From assembly GCF_028829235.1 (NCBI RefSeq), contig NZ_JAIWJY010000002.1, positions 124,001-188,000 on the forward strand: a stretch of DNA of 64,000 nt, in the 5' to 3' direction. Positions 44,680 through 52,341 of this stretch are shown here, piece after piece. The DNA is from Tenacibaculum larymnensis (GTDB lineage: Bacteria > Bacteroidota > Bacteroidia > Flavobacteriales > Flavobacteriaceae). Each line of letters starts with the position of its first letter. The first letter of the stretch is position 1. The notes under the pieces were generated by a model, which saw nothing but the letters and a program-made list of their open reading frames with translations, searched no databases and was not told the origin of the DNA. The position numbers and the translations under genes are program-made.

Positions 44680-45045
44680 ATGGAAGTAATAGGAAAAATT
44701 AAATTAATTAACGAGACACAAACATTTGGGTCTAACGGATTTAGAAAGCGTGAACTAGTAGTAACTACTGATGAGCAATATCCTCAAATGTTATTAATTG
44801 AATTTATTCAAGATAAATGTGATTTATTAAACAGTTACCAGGTAGGGCAAGATGTAAAGGTTTCTATTAATTTAAGAGGAAGAGAATGGATTAACCCACA
44901 AGGAGAAGCTAAATACTTCAACTCTATTCAAGGATGGAGAATTGAAAACTTAGCACAAGCTGCTTCACAAAACATTCCACCAGCTGATCAATTTGAGCCA
45001 GCTCCAGATTTATCTGCTAACGAACCAGATGATTTACCTTTCTAA
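44680..45045 (+). CDS. DUF3127 protein, OB-fold-like
   Basis: 121 aa. An OB-like body with RKRELVVTTDEQYPQMLLIEF, VSINLRGREWINPQGE and a Pro/Asp-rich C-terminus ending PDDLPF, reminiscent of the acidic tail of single-stranded DNA-binding proteins. DUF3127 members are small, Bacteroidota-enriched; a nucleic-acid role is suspected only. In operon with the flavin reductase gene. Confidence 0.88.
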   Translation: MEVIGKIKLINETQTFGSNGFRKRELVVTTDEQYPQMLLIEFIQDKCDLLNSYQVGQDVKVSINLRGREWINPQGEAKYFNSIQGWRIENLAQAASQNIPPADQFEPAPDLSANEPDDLPF

Positions 45046-45068
45046 GAATATTTAGAAAACTATGAATA

Positions 45069-45102
45069 CAAAAAAGAGCGCAAAATTTGCGCTCTTTTTT
45101 TG
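45069..45102 (+). terminator. terminator after the DUF3127 gene
   Basis: AAAAAAGAGCGCAAA pairs with TTTGCGCTCTTTTTTT. Confidence 0.85.
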
Positions 45103-45163
45103 TTTTGCGGAAAACTACATATATACTTACGGATATCCCTTATAATGTATCAAAAGACAGTTA

Positions 45164-45256
45164 TATATTTGTGTCATAATCATTCAATAAATAATTATTG
45201 ATTGAGAAATTTAAGGGGAAAATAAAAACCTTCTGATTGAATCAGAAGGTTTTTTA
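45164..45256 (+). ncRNA. candidate small RNA between two terminators
   Basis: TATATTTG (45164-45171) is a perfect -7 element in a gene-free stretch. A transcript from about 45178 would be roughly 75-80 nt, hold the inverted repeat TCAATAAATAATTATTGA, and end at a clear terminator (45225-45255). No ORF fits. A well-placed -33 box was not found, so this is tentative. Confidence 0.3.
45225..45255. terminator. bidirectional terminator
   Basis: AAAACCTTCTGATT pairs with AATCAGAAGGTTTT and runs into T. It serves the minus-strand DUF1456 gene (stop at 45281) and any plus-strand RNA from 45178. Confidence 0.8.
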
Positions 45257-45280
45257 ATTATATAAGTGTTAGTGGTGTGG

Positions 45281-45529
45281 TTACTTTTTTGTTGGCTTTT
45301 TCTCTGGCATCGGACCTCTTAAATGAATAATTAATCCGTTTAAAAAGTTACGTAAAAACTGATCTCCGCATTCCACATACTTAGGATGATCTTCTTTTCT
45401 AAAGATTGCGTTGATTTCCGATTTAGAAACTTTAAAATCTACCAAAGCGCAGATTTTAATAATATCAGTATCTCTTAATTTATGTGCTACTCGTAGCTTT
45501 TTAAAAATGTCGTTGTTAGTTAGTCCCAT
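45281..45529 (-). CDS. DUF1456 family protein, single-domain form
   Basis: 82 aa. LTNNDIFKKLRVAHKLRDTDI and SKSEINAIFRKEDHPKYVECGDQFLRNFLNGL match one unit of DUF1456; E. coli YehS has two such units, so this is a half-length version. The C-terminus is a basic tail. Function unknown. It follows the VTT protein gene by 12 bases. Confidence 0.85.
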   Translation of the reverse strand: MGLTNNDIFKKLRVAHKLRDTDIIKICALVDFKVSKSEINAIFRKEDHPKYVECGDQFLRNFLNGLIIHLRGPMPEKKPTKK

Positions 45530-45541
45530 AATTGTTTTAAG

Positions 45542-46177
45542 TTAATTTACTACCGAAAAAATAGCCCATGCATAAATAGCAAAACGAGCAAAACGAAATA
45601 AGCCTACAAAAACTACATTTTTAAAAGGGTATTTAATCATACCAGCAGTTAAACAGCTAATAGCAAAAGGTAGTGGTAATAGTGCACCTACTAAAATTAA
45701 AAATCCACCCCATTTACTAGTGTTTTTAAGGTTTTTAGCCATTTTAACTTCTAAGTAATTTCTTACAGAATCTATCTTTAAAGAAGCTCTACCTATAAAA
45801 TAAGCACACAAACCTCCTAAATAAGATAAGGTAGCTAACAAAGAAATATTTACAATAGGGTCGGCTGTTTTTTTAGACCATGCGATGAAAATTTCTGGCG
45901 GAATTAATCCTAAAATTGTTTCAGAAATAAAAAAAGTAACTAAAACTCCCGTTCTAGAAAAAGTTTCGGTCATATGTTGTAAACCATCGTTAATATTATA
46001 AACATACTTGTTAAATAATAATATACCAACAACAGCTCCAACAATTGGCCAAAAAGCTTTCTTCAAGCTAATCCAAATGAACATGTAAAAACCAGTGCGA
46101 TTATAGTAGTTGTGTAAACGTTTATAATGCGGCTTATCTATTTTCTTTTTGTTATTTTTTTTATTCTTTTTACTCAT
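45542..46177 (-). CDS. VTT/YqaA-like inner-membrane protein
   Basis: 211 aa. A very basic N-terminus (about 1-22) is followed by TM segments near 38-55, 78-98, 108-130, 155-175 and 185-205. SETILGLIPPEIFIAW and ILVGALLPLPFAISCLTAGMI are the re-entrant motifs of VTT/YqaA proteins. Family members (DedA group) include lipid scramblases or undecaprenyl-phosphate transporters; the substrate here is unknown. Confidence 0.83.
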   Translation of the reverse strand: MSKKNKKNNKKKIDKPHYKRLHNYYNRTGFYMFIWISLKKAFWPIVGAVVGILLFNKYVYNINDGLQHMTETFSRTGVLVTFFISETILGLIPPEIFIAWSKKTADPIVNISLLATLSYLGGLCAYFIGRASLKIDSVRNYLEVKMAKNLKNTSKWGGFLILVGALLPLPFAISCLTAGMIKYPFKNVVFVGLFRFARFAIYAWAIFSVVN

Positions 46178-46257
46178 CGCTAAAAAAGCCTCTAATTTTT
46201 AGGAATAGCAAAAGTACGAGGTAATTGGAAATTACACCAACAAATATTTGTTAATTA

Positions 46258-47814
46258 TTACAGGTTTGCAATGGCAGCCTCGGCACAGCGTTCACCGTCC
46301 ATAGCAGCCGAAATAATACCACCCGCATAACCACCACCTTCACCACAAGGAAAGAGTCCTTCAATTTGTGGATGTTCAAGGTTTTCTTTTCTCGGAATAT
46401 TTACTGGTGATGAGGTTCTAGACTCCACCCCAACAATGTTGGCTTCCGCAGTATAATAACCATGCATTTTTTGCCCGAAAGCAGCAAAACCTTTACGTAA
46501 TCTACTTCCAATCAATTTAGGGAGTAAGGAATGTAGCGGAGAAGAATTCAATCCAGGTTGATACGAACAATCATTTAAAGAAGAAGATAATCTACCTTCC
46601 ACAAAATCAGTTAAACGTTGCGCTGGAGCAACCTGACTTTTTCCACCTGCGTTAAAGGCTAACTTTTCTAAATCTTTTTGATATTGTAAGCCTTTTAAAA
46701 CTCCATATTTCTCATACTTCGGTAAATCTTTATCTACATTGATTTCAACTACAATACCCGAATTTGCAAACTTGTTATTACGACGCGAAGGCGACATTCC
46801 GTTTACTACAACTTCACCATTGGCAGTTGCCGCAGGAACGATGAATCCTCCAGGACACATACAGAATGAATACACTCCACGGTTTCCAACTTGATGAACT
46901 AAACTATATGCAGCAGCAGGCAATAACTCATCACGTTCACCAGAACAACTATACTGAATTTTATCAATAATTTCTTGCGGATGCTCTACACGAACTCCCA
47001 TAGCAAACGACTTTGCTTTCAGTAAAATGTCTTTTTTATGCAATAGCTCGTATATATCTCTTGCAGAATGCCCTGTAGCCAAAACAACAGCATTCACAGC
47101 CATTTCCGTTCCGTTTTGGAGTTGTATAGCTTGTAGCTTGTTGTTTTTAACGATAAAATCAGTAACACGAGTTTCAAAATGAACTTCTCCACCGTGTTTT
47201 AAAATTGTTTCACGAATATTTTGAATAATCTTCGGAAGTTTGTTAGTTCCTATGTGCGGATGTGCATCGACTAAAATTTGATCGGTAGCACCATGATATA
47301 CTAAGTTTTCAAATATTTTACGAACATCACCACGCTTTAAACTTCTTGTATATAGTTTTCCGTCAGAATACGTTCCAGCACCACCTTCACCAAAACAATA
47401 GTTAGAGTCTGGATTTACTTCATGAAATTGGTTAATAGCACGTAAGTCTCTACGACGATCTTGTACATTTTTACCACGTTCTAACACAATAGGTTTGTAT
47501 CCTAATTCAATACAACGAAGCGCCGCATACATTCCCGCAGGACCAAAACCTACAATATGAATTTCTTTCGCATTTGATACATCTTGATATTCAAAAATAT
47601 AATCAGGAGTATCTGGTTGTGGTTTGTTAATGTATACTGCTACTTTATAGTTAAAAATAACTTCTTTTTTACGTGCATCTATCGATTTACGTAACACTTT
47701 CACGCTAGTAATATCAGCTATATTAATACCTAGCTTCTTAGCAGCTTTTAGCTGTAAAATATTGTCTTTGCGTTCTTCTATTAAATTAACACGTAATTGA
47801 AGTTCTTTTACCAT
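46258..47814 (-). CDS. FAD-dependent dehydrogenase (large, uncharacterised)
   Basis: 518 aa. An N-terminal extension of about 85 residues precedes IHIVGFGPAGMYAALRCIELG, the FAD-binding Rossmann motif; LERGKNVQDRRRDL, FGEGGAGTYSDGKLYTR, ATGHSARDIYELL, and the closing FPCGEGGGYAGGIISAAMDG follow. This is the COG2509-type family. The substrate has not been established. Cytoplasmic. Divergent from the AtoE gene. Confidence 0.88.
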   Translation of the reverse strand: MVKELQLRVNLIEERKDNILQLKAAKKLGINIADITSVKVLRKSIDARKKEVIFNYKVAVYINKPQPDTPDYIFEYQDVSNAKEIHIVGFGPAGMYAALRCIELGYKPIVLERGKNVQDRRRDLRAINQFHEVNPDSNYCFGEGGAGTYSDGKLYTRSLKRGDVRKIFENLVYHGATDQILVDAHPHIGTNKLPKIIQNIRETILKHGGEVHFETRVTDFIVKNNKLQAIQLQNGTEMAVNAVVLATGHSARDIYELLHKKDILLKAKSFAMGVRVEHPQEIIDKIQYSCSGERDELLPAAAYSLVHQVGNRGVYSFCMCPGGFIVPAATANGEVVVNGMSPSRRNNKFANSGIVVEINVDKDLPKYEKYGVLKGLQYQKDLEKLAFNAGGKSQVAPAQRLTDFVEGRLSSSLNDCSYQPGLNSSPLHSLLPKLIGSRLRKGFAAFGQKMHGYYTAEANIVGVESRTSSPVNIPRKENLEHPQIEGLFPCGEGGGYAGGIISAAMDGERCAEAAIANL

Positions 47815-47879
47815 ACTGCAAAACTAGTTAAAATAAGATTCAGTCTATTTAATTATTTTAGCAAATCAAACCCTATACT

Positions 47880-49259
47880 ATGAAAATTACGCAGGTTATA
47901 GAAAATGTTTTTAAAAAATATTTACCCTCACCTTTTACCATCGCTATATTATTAACACTGGTAACTCTTTTATTAGCACTGTTTTTTACAAAACCAGCAG
48001 AAAGCTCTGTAGTTACCTATTCTTTAGAGGTGTTACAATTTTGGGAAAATGGAATTTGGTCTAACGGATTACTCGTTTTTGCCTATCAAATGATGTTGAT
48101 TTTGGTATTAGGGCATGTATTGGTGTTGAGTAAACCTGTGAGTAATTTAATTTTAAAAGCAACAAAATTCTGTACCAACACAGCAAACAGTGCAGCTATT
48201 GTAAGTTGTACTACTATGTTGGTAGCTTTCTTTAATTGGGGGCTAGGACTCATTTTTGGTGCTTTGTTGGCACGTAAAGTAGCAGAACATGCGCAACAAC
48301 ATAATATCAAATTAAACTATCCAATTATTGGAGCGGCGGGTTATATGGGATTAATGGTTTGGCATGGTGGAATTTCAGGTTCTGCACCGATAAAAATTAA
48401 CGAGAGCGGACATATAAAAAGTATTATGCAATCGGTTTCTTCGGATGAGGTTTTAGCTCAAATACCTGATGTGATTGATTATTCTCAAACGATTTTTAGT
48501 TGGTGGAATTTGCTGATTTTTTTCGTGGTAGTAGCTGCGGTATCGGCAACCTTTTATTTTTTAGGGAAGAAAGCAACTCCTACAGCGATTAATTTACCAG
48601 AATATAAAATGCATACCGATGAAAAGGTTAGCACACAAGCAGAAAAACTAGATAGTTCTCAATGGTTAGCTATTGCTTTTGGTGTGTTGATTTTAGTAGC
48701 GTTTGGTTATCGTTATTGGGCAGATATTCAGCAGTTAAAAATTACGCCTAACCTGATTAACTTCTTTATGTTGGGATTAGGAATTATGCTACACGGAAGT
48801 TTTAAAAAGTTTACCAATGCTGTGGGAGAATCGATTAGTGATGTTTCTGGAATTTTAATTCAGTTTCCGTTGTATTTTGGTATTATGGGGGTGATGAAAA
48901 GTACGGGAATGGTTACTTTAATTTCTGATTTTTTCGTGTCGATAGCAACTGCAACTACTTTACCCATATTCACTTTTTTTAGTGCTGGTTTGGTCAATAT
49001 TTTTGTGCCGAGTGGAGGAGGACAGTGGGTTGTACAAGGACCTATTGTGGTAGAAAGTGCATTAAAATTAGGGGTTCCGTTGCCTAAAGCAATTATGGCA
49101 CTAGCATATGGAGATCAAATAACTAACATGTTACAGCCTTTTTGGGCATTACCCTTATTAGGAATTACAAAACTAAAAGCAAAAGAAATTTTACCCTACA
49201 CGTTAATTGCAATGGTGGTAGGTAGCGTAATTTATTTATTAGGGCTTACCTTGTTTTAG
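47880..49259 (+). CDS. AtoE-type short-chain fatty acid transporter
   Basis: 459 aa with about 12 transmembrane helices. KYLPSPFTIAILLTLVT, AYQMMLILVLGHVL, GLGLIFGALLARK and FVPSGGGQWVVQGPIV are typical of the AtoE/TIGR00366 family that carries short-chain fatty acids. No metabolic partner is next to it. It ends 7 bases before a tandem hairpin repeat. Confidence 0.9.
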   Translation: MKITQVIENVFKKYLPSPFTIAILLTLVTLLLALFFTKPAESSVVTYSLEVLQFWENGIWSNGLLVFAYQMMLILVLGHVLVLSKPVSNLILKATKFCTNTANSAAIVSCTTMLVAFFNWGLGLIFGALLARKVAEHAQQHNIKLNYPIIGAAGYMGLMVWHGGISGSAPIKINESGHIKSIMQSVSSDEVLAQIPDVIDYSQTIFSWWNLLIFFVVVAAVSATFYFLGKKATPTAINLPEYKMHTDEKVSTQAEKLDSSQWLAIAFGVLILVAFGYRYWADIQQLKITPNLINFFMLGLGIMLHGSFKKFTNAVGESISDVSGILIQFPLYFGIMGVMKSTGMVTLISDFFVSIATATTLPIFTFFSAGLVNIFVPSGGGQWVVQGPIVVESALKLGVPLPKAIMALAYGDQITNMLQPFWALPLLGITKLKAKEILPYTLIAMVVGSVIYLLGLTLF

Positions 49260-49266
49260 GAATTTA

Positions 49267-49383
49267 TTGAGGAAACCTCAGCGCGTCACGCTGAAGGTTC
49301 CGTTGCGTTGAGAAAACGTCAGCGAGCTTCGCTGATGGTTTCATTGTGTTGAGGAAACGCCAGCGAACTTCGCTGATGGTGAC
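49267..49383 (+). repeat. three 41-bp tandem repeats, each with a hairpin
   Basis: Units at 49267-49307, 49308-49348 and 49349-49383 (last one partial). Each starts TTGAGRAAAC and contains an inverted CAGCG...CGCTG. No spacers, so not CRISPR. It is in the atoE 3' region. Confidence 0.75.
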
Positions 49384-49408
49384 TATACTTTGTTTTATTA
49401 ATAAAACG

Positions 49409-49440
49409 TTGATGTTGAATTGACGGATATAGTATTTTTG
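49409..49440 (+). promoter_or_regulatory. promoter of aat
   Basis: TTG (49409-49411), 21 bases, TATTTTTG (49433-49440); 18 bases before the ATG. Confidence 0.5.
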
Positions 49441-49458
49441 TAAAAAAGAATGTAACGA

Positions 49459-50082
49459 ATGATTTGGCTTTCTGAAAAAATAGAGTTTCCTCCGTATGAG
49501 TTGGCTACTGATGATGGTTTACTGGCTTTGGGCGGTGATTTATCGGTTGAGCGATTGGTGTATGCCTACCAACATGGAATTTTTCCATGGTTTAATGAAG
49601 GGGAACCGATTGTTTGGTATTCTCCATGGGAGCGTATGGTGTTATTTCCTGAGGAAGTGAAGATTTCAAAATCGATGAAACAGGTATTGCGAAAAGGTGG
49701 TTTCACGATAACGGAAAATAAAGTTTTTGACGATGTTATTTTTAATTGTCGACACATCAATCGTTTTGATCAATTAGGTACTTGGATTACCGATGAAATG
49801 GAGGATGCTTATATAAACCTACACGATAAAGGCTATGCAAAATCTATTGAGGTTTGGGTTGAAGATAAACTAGTGGCAGGTTTGTACGGAGTAGATTTAG
49901 GAAATGGGGTGTTTTGTGGCGAGAGTATGTTTAGCAAAGTAAGCAATATGAGCAAAGTTGCGTTTATCCATTTAGCACAAAAGGGAGGCTACAAACTCAT
50001 CGATTGCCAAGTATATAACGACCATCTAGCAAGTTTAGGCGCGAGAGAAATTCCTAGAGAGGAGTTTTTGAGGTGGTTGTAG
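49459..50082 (+). CDS. aat: leucyl/phenylalanyl-tRNA--protein transferase
   Basis: 207 aa. FPPYELATDDGLLALGGDLSVERLVYAYQ is represented at residues 9-37; then GIFPWFNEGEPIVWYSPWER, RQLG-type GTWITDEMEDAY and GVFCGESMFS. It adds Leu/Phe to basic N-termini in the N-degron pathway. Its last 31 bases recur at 51587-51617, suggesting that DNA was inserted at its 3' end. Confidence 0.95.
   Translation: MIWLSEKIEFPPYELATDDGLLALGGDLSVERLVYAYQHGIFPWFNEGEPIVWYSPWERMVLFPEEVKISKSMKQVLRKGGFTITENKVFDDVIFNCRHINRFDQLGTWITDEMEDAYINLHDKGYAKSIEVWVEDKLVAGLYGVDLGNGVFCGESMFSKVSNMSKVAFIHLAQKGGYKLIDCQVYNDHLASLGAREIPREEFLRWL
50051..50081 (+). repeat. direct repeat, left copy (aat 3' end)
   Basis: 31 bases of the aat 3' end, matching 51587-51617 with two differences. 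They bound a 1.5-kb stretch with two accessory genes. Confidence 0.7.
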
Positions 50083-50118
50083 AGTTTTGTTTGAAATATT
50101 AATATGAAGTGACAGTTT

Positions 50119-50534
50119 TTATCTGAAGAGCTTCTCAATTAATGTATAGTTTCCGTTCACAAAGTCTTCTAAATATTCCAAGGATTCATCGAAACTAATA
50201 GACCAAATATCATCAACAACCTTTTTTCTTTTTCTCCCAATAATCCGAATAAGATTTTAACTTTTTTGGTTCTATTGTACCACAAAGAGAATTCTAGGTT
50301 TTCATTCTCATCATAATCTGTGGTTAAACAAAAACTGTTATCATTTTCAATACAAGTAAAATCGAGAGAAGGATTGTAATAAATACCATGTGGGTCTAAA
50401 GAAACAGAAAACCTCAGTTTTTCAATCCAAGGATAATTTTTAGCTATTTCTAGAACTTCATTTCCTGAAATAGGGGTGTTTCTATATTCAATATTTTCTT
50501 TTTCTGGATGGCAAATAGAATATGTGTATGTCAT
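50119..50534 (-). pseudogene. frameshifted small protein gene
   Basis: The first frame (ATG at 50534) runs 103 residues of sensible sequence (YTYSICHPEKENIEY, SVSLDPHGIYYNPS, LTTDYDENENLEFSLWY) and then, after GLLGEKEK, becomes unconvincing and stops at 50169. One extra A in the A6 tract (minus strand, about 50223-50228) would restore KVVDDIWSISFDESLEYLEDF to the stop at 50119, 138 aa in all. Hence a one-base loss in a homopolymer, a true lesion or a sequencing error. No family recognised. Confidence 0.7.
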
Positions 50535-50632
50535 TTATAGGGTGTGTACAACGGTCTAGATTATGATTAGTTAAGAGGTTAAGCAGTTAACTTCTTATGT
50601 AAGCGAATACTAGCGATTTATTAAACACGGAG

Positions 50633-51442
50633 TTAATTACTAGTTTGATCTATGTTATTTATCTTTTTTAATGTTTCATCAACTTTTAAATAGTGTAGGC
50701 TAAAATCTTCTTTATCTGTTTGTACATACATTAAAAGGCTAAATAGTTTAATAGAATTGCTCATTTGAAAAGCCAGTCCACAAACTCTTTTATATTCTAT
50801 TAATCTTTTCTCTTCAGTGTTCATTCTCATCATTTCTTTATAAGATTTCATTCCCCCGTGAACAAAAGAGGACAAATCTGAGTATTCAATTATTAACTTC
50901 CCAAAAAAATCAGAATTATTTAATTCTTCATTTTTTAATTGATTATTTAAGAATCTAATGATGTTTTTAAAAGAAAACTTTCTAGTTTCCTCTTCAACCT
51001 CTTTTCGTGTTTTGTTTTTAAAGTTTGGATGATCTTTTAAAAAGGAATCCCAATCTTTTAATTTATAATTTGGGTCAGAAAGTTGCTGTTCAGAAATTTT
51101 TGCTCTAATTAAATCCAAAACTTCTCTAGCATCATTATATTCTAAATAATTTTTAGAGAAATAGTCATCCTTTTCAGCTATCCATTTAGTAAAGATGAAT
51201 TTAAAACGAATGTAATGTTCAATTAAACATCTGTATAAAATTTTCATTCCATAATAGTCGTCTGTTTCACAATTATCGTAGATTGAATTTTTTATAAAGT
51301 TTGCACTAATATCGATAAAATGAATTAAGGTATTTGTATTTGGAAATTCTTCTTTGAAATTAGATGTTGTAGTTTTGAGAAAGTATGTTTGAAATTCTTC
51401 AAATATTATATTATCTAAGTATCTTATTTCTTCTATTTCCAT
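50633..51442 (-). CDS. uncharacterised helical protein, DUF5677-like
   Basis: 269 aa, no signal or TM. Mostly helical, with KILYRCLIEHYIRFKFIF and SDLSSFVHGG, an Arg-Glu / His pattern that recalls DUF5677-type proteins often found in accessory DNA. It lies inside the stretch bounded by aat 3'-end repeats and is driven by its own promoter (51530-51537) whose leader resembles that of the esterase gene. Function unknown. Confidence 0.7.
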   Translation of the reverse strand: MEIEEIRYLDNIIFEEFQTYFLKTTTSNFKEEFPNTNTLIHFIDISANFIKNSIYDNCETDDYYGMKILYRCLIEHYIRFKFIFTKWIAEKDDYFSKNYLEYNDAREVLDLIRAKISEQQLSDPNYKLKDWDSFLKDHPNFKNKTRKEVEEETRKFSFKNIIRFLNNQLKNEELNNSDFFGKLIIEYSDLSSFVHGGMKSYKEMMRMNTEEKRLIEYKRVCGLAFQMSNSIKLFSLLMYVQTDKEDFSLHYLKVDETLKKINNIDQTSN

Positions 51443-51450
51443 TTTTTTAG

Positions 51451-51479
51451 GTTGTAGACAACTTGTTTATATAAGTGCT
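51451..51479 (-). repeat. shared leader box, copy B
   Basis: 29 bases (plus-strand GTTGTAGACAAC then TTGTTTATATAAGTGCT) that match 53971-53999 at 25 positions. It is in the leader of the 50633-51442 gene. Confidence 0.6.
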
Positions 51480-51529
51480 TTTAGTGTTTTTATACGAATG
51501 ATATGGAGGTATAATAGCACTTTTTTACC

Positions 51530-51537
51530 CAAATATA
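51530..51537 (-). promoter_or_regulatory. -7 element of the unknown gene in the aat island
   Basis: TATATTTG on the minus strand, 88 bases upstream of the ATG; the flanking TTTATATTTGG repeats at 54008. AAGTGCT (about 51473) and AGCACTT (about 51516) can pair in the leader. Confidence 0.5.
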
Positions 51538-51586
51538 AAAAAATAAAAAGAGTATAATAAATACATTTAGGTATAGGGGTAAGAAG

Positions 51587-51617
51587 TTCCTAGATAGGAG
51601 TTTTTGAAGTGGTTGTA
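51587..51617 (+). repeat. direct repeat, right copy (displaced aat 3' end)
   Basis: Two differences in 31 bases from 50051-50081. It is not part of a complete gene here, so it is a displaced fragment of the aat end, or an attachment-type repeat. Confidence 0.7.
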
Positions 51618-51686
51618 ATTGGTTTTGGCTATGAATAGTGAAGTAGTTTAGCAATTAATTTTATAGTATGTTACATACTGGCTTTT

Positions 51687-52319
51687 TTATTTCGCTTTTG
51701 TCAATGCCATTTTTACAGCAAGTCCAGTTAATACTGAAGTCATAAACCACTTCTGTATTCTTAACCAAATTGGCTTTTTCGAGAACCAATTTGCCATTTT
51801 AGCAGCAGATATAACAATCAAAAAATTAATTAAAAAACTTATTAGTATTTGTGTAATTCCGAGTTGAAAACTTTGACCTAAGATAGAACCATGTTCAGGC
51901 TTTATAAATTGAGGAAAAAAAGAAAGATAAAATACTGCCATTTTTGGATTTAGGATATTCGTCAAAAGTCCAATATTAAATAGTTTAAGAGGTTTGTCCG
52001 ATTTCAAGTTTTGGTCAGCGTCAAAAATTTTATTTTTAGATTTAACGGTATTATAAGCTAAATATAATAAGTATCCTACTCCAAGAAACTTAACTACTAC
52101 AAAAGCATAAGGGACAGCAAAAAATATTGCAGTAAGTCCAAAAGACACCATAAGTATATGGAATAAAAACCCACACATTACTCCCAAAAGAGAAACGATT
52201 CCAGCTTTTTTTCCTTGTGACAAAGACCTTGAGATTAAATAAATCATATTCGGTCCAGGTGAAAGTACCATTATTAATGCTGCTAATCCAAATAGTAATA
52301 AATCATTAAATGGTATCAT
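51687..52319 (-). CDS. LysE family amino-acid exporter
   Basis: 210 aa, about six transmembrane helices. The N-terminal LVLSPGPNMIYLISRSLSQGKKAGI is the family signature. It exports amino acids or related compounds. It starts 22 bases after the esterase gene ends, so the two are probably one transcript. Confidence 0.92.
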   Translation of the reverse strand: MIPFNDLLLFGLAALIMVLSPGPNMIYLISRSLSQGKKAGIVSLLGVMCGFLFHILMVSFGLTAIFFAVPYAFVVVKFLGVGYLLYLAYNTVKSKNKIFDADQNLKSDKPLKLFNIGLLTNILNPKMAVFYLSFFPQFIKPEHGSILGQSFQLGITQILISFLINFLIVISAAKMANWFSKKPIWLRIQKWFMTSVLTGLAVKMALTKAK

Positions 52320-52341
52320 ATTTCTGTTTTAGTTTTATGTT

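Noticed and set aside
49267..49383. CRISPR array
   Set aside because: The 41-bp units are contiguous with no spacers, and no cas genes are nearby.
50051..51617. Insertion sequence between the direct repeats
   Set aside because: No transposase, no terminal inverted repeats seen; 31-bp repeats are too long for ordinary target-site duplications.
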